From positions 610,281 through 674,280 of the forward strand of contig NW_020170414.1 in assembly GCF_000524195.1 (NCBI RefSeq): a DNA stretch of 64,000 nt. Reading direction: 5' to 3'. The notes under the pieces are model-generated. The model searched no databases. It had not been told where the DNA came from and worked only from the letters and a program-made list of their open reading frames with translations. The DNA is from Echinococcus granulosus (Eukaryota > Platyhelminthes > Cestoda > Cyclophyllidea > Taeniidae). Position numbers and translations under genes: made by a program. Numbering within the stretch: the stretch's first letter is position 1; each line of letters opens with the position of its first letter. Below are positions 15,001 through 27,000 of the stretch, piece by piece.

Positions 15001-18000
15001 TCGTTTGCTGAATTTGATCAGAGGGAATATTTTTTTATTTAGTTTGAGGTAATCACTACAAATACTACTTAAATAAATGTGCAAAGGTAAGGGCAAATCA
15101 TATCTAAAGTAAGTTCAAGGTTATCCACTAAAAGCATAAATATTTGTCTGTTTATATGTAACGCAAGTTAAAAAGTGCATTCCGAAAAATTTACAGAGCA
15201 GAGGTAAAAAAATATAATATAAAGTCAGCAATCGTACTTGAAACATCACAGATTAGCATCTTCCGGGTACCAACTTCTATGGGCAAGTTACGACAGTCGC
15301 TCAACCCAACGACTAATGGCTTTACTTCCGGCCACTCCTTTACAACCGGTCTGTCGTCTAAAATAGTAAATGAGATAATTTAAAGCTATAAAATATCAGT
15401 TGCCTTACGTGAGAATAGGAACGAACACCCATGAAGATCGGCACGATATAGTCCATTGGATACCAACAAGATTGTTCCACACACCAACACACACTGCTCT
15501 GTGGCGATCTTTATTGCATGGGGTAATCCTTTGGCTCTTAGACAAAAGTTGTGGTGCTACTCATTCTCAGGTTTGTTGAAAGGTCTCATCATCAATACCA
15601 CCGTCTGAATCCGCCTATCAGCAGTGTTTGTCAGACCACGGGTCAGGAAAGTTGCGCATTGGTGGTCGAACGCATTTCCATAAATCCCTTTTTCTCTCTT
15701 ATGCAGCAACCAAGTTCTCGAGTGTCTAAACTTTTAATGATCCTTTAGTCCCAACAATAATCCTTCTAGGCCTTCTAACTGCTATGCTTAGAACGGCATT
15801 GACGACTCATTTTGTTGAGGACGAAGGGGGTAGTTTTATAAACCATGATGGTTAAAACCCAGAGCATTTTTTATGACGCTTTCTAGTAATACAATGATTT
15901 TTATTGCTTATCAAAAATTAATGAGTAAATAAAACAAACCTTTGATAGGTCCCCCACCATCTTGGGTTAAAACAGGATAGATATATGGAGAAGCGAATCG
16001 CTGGCGCTGTTTCAGTCCACTTCGTTCGGCCACAACCCGTATGCGGACATCCTTGGCGGCAGGACTGCGTTGGTCTCCCTGATACTCAATCAGTCTGATT
16101 TCACCCGATTTACTGTCAATTTCAGCTGAATTTGCGATGAGGTTCAGTGGAGCTGGACTTCCGTCGGCTTTAGTAACTTCCAAACCGAAACGAACATCAC
16201 CACCCTCGGGAATATCTGCCTTTTCATTCGTAAATTCATCTACAGTAAAGAGAAGTCGATGTCATAATTTATCACAACGTGTGAGCGTTGCTATTATTCC
16301 GCATGTTTAAGGAATTTTTGGCATATCCTATTATCATAACTAACCAATAAGCTCAGCTTTCAGTGTGACGGTAGAATTTTGAGGTCCAGCCAAGTTTCCG
16401 TCAGGATCAAGGCCACTAACTCGGACCCGGAATGATTTTCTTGGGTCGCTATCGGGTACTGAAAAAAGCAAGCACCGATATATTCGTCTCGAAACCAACG
16501 CCCAGACATTTTGACTAAGAAGCCACATACTTGGAACGATGTCATCTAGCCTTCCAGTTACAGGCTCGGGTTTTTCAGGATCGCCTTGAATGATAACGTC
16601 AATTAAATCTCCAGGAGCCTGATCCCCCGGTCTGAGAAGGCTGTCAGAAGGAAGGTCTAACGGCCTCTCATCCCTGGCACGTGAATCTCTGAGAACGCAC
16701 CTCAACCGAAGTCCACCGGCGGTTGGACGGATCTTAATTAGTCGCAGTTTATAGCCTGATCCATCAGTTGCCGGCGTCAGCTCCACCTTTTCAGCTAATG
16801 CACTAGTGTCTATAGGTCGACCGTCTTTCGTCTGCACCTCCCATAGGTGGTCAATGTTGCCCAGGTTAGCCCCCGTCTGGTCGTCTGTGTGGGGAAAACG
16901 AAGTCTATTAATAACGGTAGCAGTTTGAAGTTACTATAAGTTCCGCAATGGCACACGTTTCCTTTATCACTCAATAACCCAACCATCCGGGTCGATTAGG
17001 GCGTTTTTCTCAGCCGAAGACAACTAAAATCGAAAAATTCACTTACCGACACCAATGCACTTGAGTGTAACACTATTATCCGGCTTAGTGATCACCTTGT
17101 TGTCCACAGCACCATCCACAAGAGCCCGAGGTTTGTCATCTGCAATTAGACGAATAGCCTATTCGAATCGCATTCCCTGAGGTATTAAATCTGCCAGTGT
17201 ATATTTAATCTCACCCTCAATTATTTCTTTCGTCGAGTAGGCCGGTTCTTCGTCTTCATCTCCCTTGGACACTTGCACCATAGGATCCGAGTAAATCTTC
17301 TTGGGCACACCCTTAGCATCAGCAGGAGGTAGAAAAGCCTCGCAACGACCTTCGATAAGACTGACACTCCTGTCGGCAAAGTATGTCGAGAAATCAACAT
17401 CACTTCGAAGTTGTCCAAGGCCAATAGAGTCTCCAGAAATTTCAATGCTCTCGAAGAGATGGCCGGGTAGAATCATTTCGCCAGAAGGGCTTGCAAACTC
17501 CCATTTGTAAGTGGCGCCAGGTATCACGGAGCCATCGGATCTTTCTGTAACCAGTAAAGTAATGAGTTAGGATGCATTTAAAAGGTGTGTATTTTAAGGA
17601 AAGGTAGGAATCTTACTTGTAACCACACAACGGAATCGTCGCTGGTCTGGATCTCTACTTGGGATCTCTTCTACCCTTACAACCTCGTCTTCAACTAGAG
17701 AGAAGAAAATATTGGCCTTTTTTATTCAAAGCAGCTCATTAACCGTATCTGCTGATTTCTAGTGACATATTATTTGACTTTAAAATCTTGAAATAAATCA
17801 GACTACACCCCCTAGGAAAGATTAGTTCATGATACAGAATCTATTCAGCACCAATAAAATGTAAGCGCAACTGTCATCGTATCATATAGAGTAGCAACTT
17901 ATTTGAAGACCTTATTAGGCTTTCCATGACAGCTTATCCCCTTACCAGGATCGCAGAGTGGCCCCACGAGGAAGTCTCGACTGTAGTACTTCTCGGAGCC

Positions 18001-21000
18001 GCCCATCTTCCTGACAATCACGCATCTTCCGAGCAGGCTTTCGCCTGTGGCCAAAGTCTTCATACCACTGAGTCTGAGTTGATTTCCGGAGATATCAACG
18101 GATTTGGCAATCATACTCACGGAGGCCTGACGACCTTGGATATTTCTCAGCTCCCATGCGAAAAGGAGGTCACTTTCGTCTTTAACACCTGATAGGAGTG
18201 GCAAAAAAATACCAACATCATTTCCATTCAGCGGATGAACTTCACATGGTTAATTTATGGGGAAAACTTATGCAGGTACGTAGAGTAGTAAAAACGAATT
18301 TCACATGCCTCTAGCTTTGCAGGACAAAATAGTATCCTTTCCACTTTCAAGTGCAACGGTGCGACATTTGCTGAGACCATGGACGACAGGGACCAGAGGT
18401 GACAATTTCATGGCTTTTTCGCGGTCGTCTGGTGATGAAAGAAAAATGCCCATAAAAAGAGGTCAAACACTCTCACTGGTACCACTTAAAATACTACTAC
18501 ACCATCACGATACTATACTGAACTTGAACGCATTACATCTAATACTGTTCCTACCTGGCTCCCTGTCAGTGAGAGCAACGGGGATAAGTGGGGAAGCGAA
18601 GCGCTCCTTGCTAGGATCGCCCAATTGTCCAGGCTTTGCTTTCCTATCGGCATCAACTTCAGTAGGGGTCTTCTCAGCAATCACACGGATGAACAGGTCG
18701 TCACCTTTGTCCAACTCAGAGTCACCCCTGCAAATGAAACGCGTTGTGATTAATAATGAACTACAAGTTATTCAGTTCCTCAAAGATGCCCAAATGATTG
18801 TTAGAGTATGCTTTATAATTTGTGGAAACAATTGCCGTGAATGTTGCATTAGCCAACTCACTTGTATCCTACAAGCCTAATCTCTCCAGTATTGGAATCA
18901 ACATGAACTTCCTTGGCGAGGTGGCTCAGAGGAGCCGGCCGACCATCGGCATGTCGAACTTCCAAGCCAACCGCCTTCCATGCTGGATTGGTGACTGAAA
19001 CTTCTTCACCAGTTTCTTTATCTAAAGGAAACACACAAGACTTTTGCTGGTGAGCACTCTATTCAAACGAGTCACAGTCGATTTCTAGTGGATAATGGAA
19101 AAGGAAATGGTGTAAATGAACCTCAAGAAATCTGAACACATAACAACATTCAAAATTACGATTAACTATGTCTACTGTATTTGCGATTGAGAAAAAGCAT
19201 CGGTGGGAAAAGATAAGTGATGTGGTGGATTAGTTTCACCCAGATTTCTATCATAATGTTAATCTGTACAGGTACCTACCCATTACTTTCACTGTCAATA
19301 TCTTATCAGAGTCTAGAGGAGCTGCAAGTCGATTCAAGTCGTCCAATCCATCAACTTTAACCGTGTACTTATTCCTCTTATCGTTCTCCGGAACTGTAGC
19401 AAAGCAAAATATAACACATTAGTCACAAGTAGATTTATGCTAACAAGAAGTAATGCTGTACTGACTCGTGTCGTATTCTGGTGTACCAGTGAATTGTGCC
19501 TTTTCCTGCGGTTCACCAAGCTTGTCGTCAGTGAAGGTTACCAAATCGGCACCCCTTGGGAAATTCACCATTTTGGATTTGTCCTCATCAGTTGTATTGA
19601 GGACAGAGCACTTGGCCTCCAAACCAGCGGCGGACGCTTTAAGACCCTTCAACCTGAGCTCAAGACCACCATCTGGGAGGGGGATGACCTCAACGGTGTC
19701 GGCAACTACGGATGTATCCACGGCGCGTCCATCCTTACGAGCGATTTGCCAATGATATGCATACCCCTTGGCGAATTTAGGTGAGTCAGGTGTAATTTCT
19801 GTGGGGCAAATAAGTCGATTAGTAGTTGAGAACCGAACAAGGGATTGGCTTCGAAATGAAAGAAGTAACTCACCTTCGAGACGGCACTTTAAGCTGACAT
19901 CTTTACCCTCTTCGATTGGAACATCTCCTTTATCGTCCCCTTCGATGGTTATGATGGGTTTGTCTTTCAAGAGAATTTCAAAAATGACAACATTCAAATC
20001 GAGTAGAGAAATAACACGATTCTGTACACAGCAAGTTAAAAAATAAATATTAAACACTAAATCTGGCCTCTAGCTTGGTAAAAGACTTCAGGATTTGGAA
20101 ATAGACTGATATCAATAATATAAATTGTATGCGAGTCTTTAAAGAATACCTTCAATTTTTGGTTTCTCGACCACTTCAGGCTTTTTATCTGCATCCTTGG
20201 CACCAATGGTTAAGAATGGTTTTGATGGGTAGCTTTTGTTTGTCTGCGGTATGAAGGCAATACAACGACCTTCTACCACTGAATCACCACCAGATAGAAC
20301 CAAGAGGTCGACATCATCCCGAAGAGCAGTCATAACGATCACATTGCCCTCTATTTTGATTTCCTTGAATAAGTGACCAAGGAGAACCTCATTGCCGCTG
20401 GGAGTTGTGACGTACCAGGACACGGTGGCATCTTTCAGGTGTCGACCCTCAAATGTGTCTGCATGATGATAAAAAAAAAGTTATACATGGTCAGAGTTCG
20501 GTCGCAAGCCGTTATAAACATAAAATAAAGCTTTCTGCCAAAAGCAATACAAGAGAATGTAATTGTTTGGGTATAACACACCGAAAGCATTGCACTGGAA
20601 TTTGAGTTGGTTTGGCGTTTCCCCGGGAAGCACTTCAACGATCGCCTTAACTTTTCCGTCTGTGCCTACAAGGGATACAGTTTGTTATCAAAGCAGTAAG
20701 GTATGCAGTTGTGCCTAGATCCTAGTAGCGTGTTGGGCTATGAAAGCTGTTTTAACGGAAGTCTCGTCCTTAGGTTGACTGTTCTAAAGAGAAGGGTCCA
20801 GTTTGTTTAAAAAAACGATATCCTTCCGTAGATCCTAAAGATCACTAAGTTATTAAGCTTTATAGGAATTGTGAATCTCTAATGAGTGCGCACTTACCTC
20901 CTTCTCCCGTAACAACAATTGGGAAGGGTTTGGATTCCTTGCGAACCTTTCCATCCCAGAAAGCGCATTTGCCCCTCATTCCCTCTGGCAAATCGGCATA

Positions 21001-24000
21001 GACACCGCGGAAACTAAGATCTTCTCCTGACATGTGAACTTCGCGTGCCAAATCGTTCAGTGATTTAACACTCTCCGCTTCTACCATGGGGCCTTCCCAT
21101 TCGAGCTTCTTCAGTCTGCCGAAGGTAAGAATAGCCTTGCCGGTCGCAGGATCTGTAAAGCGGTCATTAAGAATGAGTGAGGAGTTGAATACAAATTGTT
21201 GGAAAGGGAAGATGGTAGTATTTTGAAATCGTTAGGGGAGTTTTATGTAATATATGGGTAAAAGTCCAATGATACTTATTCGACTCAATCCCATACTACT
21301 TATTTTGACAATTATGCAACACAGTTGCTGAGTATTTGAGTTGTTATCTTGCCAACTGATATAATGCCCGTCCTTTGTATTAGTCTGCAATATAGAGGCT
21401 GAGATCTCGACACGTTCCTTACAATCGACCAAAGCACTTGATAAAGATAGTTTATGGTTAATCGTATCTTGTATCCAAAACCCTTACGAACCTTTTACAC
21501 GACAGCTGACACGGCCGTCTCCACCTGGTTGAAGATGAAGCACACCGAAGTCGTCCAATCCCTCCACTTCAATGTTATAGTCCTTTACAGGTACTAAAGT
21601 GAATCGAGATGTTAAAACGAGTCAGAAGCTAGACGTGAAAGTGTTTACAATGCAAAAGTAAAGAGAATTCTTCTATGTATGCAGAAGCTGAAGAATAGCA
21701 GGCTTCCCTGTAAGCAACGTACTGCAGGACGAGTTAGTGGTGCCAGAAACTGCTTGTGATAGCCGATTGAAGGTTATTCCACAGGCGGTTATTTCTAATT
21801 ACTGACATCAGGATTCACACCGTTGTGTTACAGGTAAAACCTACCATCAGCATTGACCGCATTGGAAGCGAGAACGCGTCCAGATTCATCAAGCGCTTCG
21901 CAAGTGTAGACACCTGTCTGTGGTGCGTACCGATTGAAGGCTTTAGACTGTATCAGGGCCCAGTAGTTGCGACCGCGCTCCCAAGCAAGACCGCTGATTT
22001 TGGCCAGCGCAGCATTGGTTGACCCTTCACCGCCATTGTGATTGAGACGCCAGCTCACTCCGCCCGCTGGTGGTGGATAGCCGTAGTACTCACAAACAAG
22101 CTGAGGGTAGCAAAATTGGGATAAATTTACGAACACTCTTGTAAATATCTGCCAGTTCTTACAAGTTGCTGGTGCTTATGAAAATTTTATAAAATACTGT
22201 TTACAACCCGTGACTATGGGCTGTAAATCTTCGTTAATTAACTGCACTATTCTGAGTGTTGTCTGGATATCTTTAACGTGCAATCACGGTAACAATGCTG
22301 AGATGAAACAACTTATACAGCAAAATCTCACCTGAAATGGTTCACCTTCTTCGACAGTCACATACTTCTTCCCATCGACCTCCTCAACTGGAGAATGCGT
22401 TGATTTGATACGAATGTACTCCCTGTCGACAGGGGTCTTTTCCCGCTCTGAAATGGAAATAATGATAATGAAAGACTGAACTCGTCAACTGGTCTTTCAG
22501 CTTTCACTGGTTCAGCTGTCACAACAACAACGGCATGGAATTCTTTTCGCACATCTTACATCATTTTTCAGGAGAGTATCTCCATTATGAATTAATAGCT
22601 GACTCGTGTGTGGTGAGTTAGGATTAGGGCCTTATGAAGATGTTTTTAGCTAGTGCCTCACTAAAGGATCATTTTGAGACGGATGGGTCTATTGCTTCCC
22701 ATACAGGTGGGTGGAATGACTAATAAAATCACACCAAATTTATACAATCGTCATAACCTCTATTACTGCATGAGAGTCAGTAGTACACCGAGGTCTGAAA
22801 TGATTGGGTAAAGCAAGTACTGAAGGGCTGAAGTGTCCACGTGCTTACACAGTCAGAAAACAGAGCAGGTAGATGTTTTGGCGTTAGGTATTAAAACGCC
22901 GTACGCTACTTCATATTGTAAATTTCACTGAAAAGAGTCTTTTCGTTTTGGGGGAACAGCTCTAATGGCACTTCTGTGTTCAGTACTTTCCAAGTAAGTA
23001 TTTCCGACGCATTTGGCTCGTGGGGAACCCAACAATTTAAATTAATTTATCTCGTTACCGGTAAATCAGGAAGTCTTCTAGTCCGTCTCACCTCTGATTT
23101 TAATTCATTTGTCAGCTATTGTGATGGTAAAAATAAAAGAGGTGTCACAAGCAACACCGGAAAAGGCCTTCAAGACATGATAGGGGTTGTGGTGAGAGAA
23201 CAATATTTAAGCTTTCACCATACATACCACTTGTCTCCCAACTCTAACTGTTTAAAATAAAGACTATTCTTAATTCGCATGCCTTATACAATGCTTAAGA
23301 GTAAAACAAGTGTGAAAAAAAGACTCTATCAATTATACTACTAACTGAGGCCCTTGGAGCTTACCATGCCTTTCCATTATGTCGGACGGGAGGAATAGGC
23401 GTTCAGTAGCAGTTCGAAATTCGTTCTTCGCTTCACATACATACACGCCTGCCAGTTCACGAGGCGAAAATTCATTCGATTCGTCAACTGACCAGGATAG
23501 AGAAGCCGTGTTTTCTCCAGCCTCAACTTTAACCTAAAGGCGAGTTATTATTACCTTAAAATTCAGGCATTGGATACAGATGTAAGGGTATTCATCCATT
23601 ACCTGCGTCAACTTCTTTCTGTTCTGACATTAGTCGAAATCTTAACTTGCTACGGTTACAAATTGTTACTCATCTACTATAACAGACACTGAGCGTTAGC
23701 GAGAACACGATTGCCTAAGTTCAACCATACCGATGGGGGCAGTCTCTGACCATCTTTGGACCATGTCACCGTGGATGGTACCTCCGTATTCGTGTCCACA
23801 CATTCGACCTTGACAGGGAAGCGGGAGATTGCAGCATCAAATGTTGAACGGATTTCGATCTTAGGGAATTTGGCAGCTAAACGAATAAAATGGTCTCAAC
23901 TTCACATCAATTATCAGTATCAAAACAGTTTTCTACAGCTTTAATAAGCTGCTGTACCGTCTAGTCCCTGCAAAATTAGATCTTTCATTCATGCTAACTC

Positions 24001-27000
24001 ACCCATATCACCAGGAATGACATTCAGCTTGAACCAGTCAGAAACCACAGGCCGATCATCAATACTTGTCTTTGCTCGACAGCGAAGATGTGTGATCCAA
24101 CCAGGGCGACTCCTTAAATTGCCCATATAGACAGAGTTGTCTTGGAAGGTCAAAACTGACCACGGCAGCTCGGCCTGAGTCGCCTTATCAGGTTCAACTT
24201 TGTCAGAGGTTGTTCGCAACTCATTGGCCCCTCCCTCTGGTTGAACGATATAGTCCCAGTCGTAAGTGACGTCCTCCACTGTGCGGTTACGCCAGATGTC
24301 TGAAAATGAAGTAATACAATAAGTAAGCTTCCTGTGGTTGACTTTTGGTCTGTGGGTTGTACTAGATATTCAAAACACAGTTAAACTTCTCTTTAGCCAG
24401 CTTATTTACTAAGTGAGCTAGCAATGACTTCCAATAAATTTTGCAGTTTGTAAACACCCTCTCGTAAAACTCCATGCATTTTATTACCTCGCGCAACGCA
24501 GGTAGCGCCGACGGTATCTAGCTCCGATCCAGAGAGCACTCCAGGTTCTGTTAAACCATGAATGTAGGCCTTAATTAGGGGCTCCCGTACGATAAGGCGG
24601 TATGGAACTGAGGTGAAGAGTTCCTTTTTATCACCCATGGGAACAATGACGACGGCAGAAATGCGGAATTCAGTGGGCTGACGCGGCAGACCCTGTAATT
24701 CGAGACGAGAGGGGTATGGTATGGTGTATCGCTGAGCCAGGATACCGTCGTCAAGCTTCACTGGTGCTCCATTGGCCTGTGTGATGCGCCAGGAGGTCTC
24801 CAGATCTTTGGACAGTTCAGATCCATCGGGACCTGGGAAAAATTTGATTTTGCGATGGTAAGTCTAGTCACCTAGTTCGGGGCAAGAATGGGAACCTAGC
24901 TTGTCTAGTTTGGTGACGGAATTTAATAGGTGGCTTTGATTACTTAGATGCAATGCAGCTATTTGCTTAATCAAATGCTTCACTTTCAAAAGTCATGTAA
25001 ATCTATCTTTGGTTAGTTTCAAAACACCTGTCAGCTTCATTTGCATGGAATAAGCTCAAGCTGTACCGTAGGTAGAGTTAAAAAGTGCCAAACCGCTTTC
25101 GCTTGATACCCATAAAGTCGTTGTCACGACTCACCGAATGACTTCACATCAATATCCATGTTTCCATGCGTCAGTCCAATTAGATCACCGTTAACAAGTG
25201 CTGAGCTGTTTAAATGAACGATCGCGAAAGGTCTTTCATCGGGAACAACTAAAAATTTAAAGAAGCGATTTGTTATTGTTGATGTGAGTGCGCAAATCAC
25301 TAAATCCAAGGCAAGAAACTAACCTGCTAGTGTGACTTTGGCACTCTTTACTCCATCAGGAGTATTAATGGCAAAGTTGAGGACTTTATCATCAAAGATA
25401 GTGGGTATCTCAGCGATGTTGACTTTTGTCCACGAATGTCCTCCATCTGATGTGATTTCTGGCACATCGGTTGAATCATCCAGCGACCAGGTGATTTCAC
25501 CAGTATCCGAGGCGGAATCGTATTCGGCAACGAGCTATGGAGATTGAAAGTTACTGGCTAGATATGTAGAAGTGATGAAACGGAACCTTGTACACCGCAT
25601 GCATGTATAGCGTTATCAAAGCGGTAATTAACCATAAATTGGACTCAAATAGATGAAGATAACGTGCCTGCACTGGCTGGCCTTCTCTGACATCCAGTCG
25701 GTAGTGATCATCCCCTTGATGGGTGAGGATCCGGCCCGGCGAAGAGATCCTCAATTTCGGTTGTCTCCTTTGAATCATCTCTATTAAGCCTAAAAGTGAG
25801 GGGACTTTATCAGCTTTATAAAAGTCCAGATACAAACCACAGTATGAATTTACGACCTACCCTCCGGTGGTAGCCTCGGTTTGATGACAACTGATTTCTC
25901 AACCGTTCTTGTCGGAGTCCGCACTTCACAGGTGTAATTTTCTAAGTGTTTGGAGGGCTGGAATCCACCAACACGACGCCAATCCAATTCCACTCTCTCA
26001 GAATCCTCCGGTCTTGGCTTTTCCAGGGCCTTTGAAGGAGAGTATTAAAGGTTTTTATAAGAGCAGATGATCCATGGGGCTTGTAGTCAGCTCATTTAGC
26101 CTTGTTTGCTGATAATGCAGTTTTAGCTATTATAATTGAGAATAAGTTACTTGGTACACTTCCCAATTGTAATAGCCGTAATAATTAAAAACAAATAATC
26201 AACACAGAGTTGACAAGGCCCAGTTGCCACTTCTGACCTTACCGTCAGGGAAAACGCGAAAATCTAAAAACTATGTAAATTAAAAGTACCTTGATTTGAT
26301 TTTGGTCCAAACTGTCAGAAGTTATCCTCACAGTTGCACTAACATCCGGATTGCCCTCAGCACAGATAAGTCTTGTAGGGAAGATCGAATGCGGGTCGTC
26401 ATACTTGGGCACAAGTATAACCCGAGGATCAGGCGATTCTAAAGGTAGTATAAAAAGTGGCTTTTGGAAGTCAGCACCGTTTTTTATACATAAAAGATTG
26501 TAAGCAATTCTAGAACCATCTATGGGAGATAAACACCATTTAAGAGTAGTCCATACCAGTGACCCACCGATATTGAATTGAAGCGATCCGGAAAGATTGG
26601 TCGTGGGCACCGGAAGACATTCAAATTTGATATACTTGCCACCAGCCAACGGATAGTTGATGACGAATTTCCGCTCATTTTCTCGGTTAACTGAAGGAAA
26701 AAAATAAGAGCTGTAAAAAGTTTTACACGAAGTAAATTATAAAACTAGAGACTGTGTGCACACCTTTTGTTGTGATATCCTTAGATGTATTCTGAACCTC
26801 ATCCATTAGCATCCACCTGGGTCTCTGACAATGTGGTGAATCAGGAGTGAAACCGGAAACATAGTAGACAAAGGCATCGTCGGCCGTCGGTTGAGGTGGT
26901 TCCACATCTTTCACTTCCTCGGGGTTCTCTCCCGCTTGTCCTGGAGGTACTGGAACCACCGTTGGCGGTGACCAGGGCTGAACATTAACCGTGGTGCGCA

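Noticed and set aside
18305..18880. Plus-strand open frame of 191 codons
   Set aside because: It lies antisense across two well-supported minus-strand exons (18309-18428, 18555-18727) and shows no family resemblance; it is a shadow of coding sequence.
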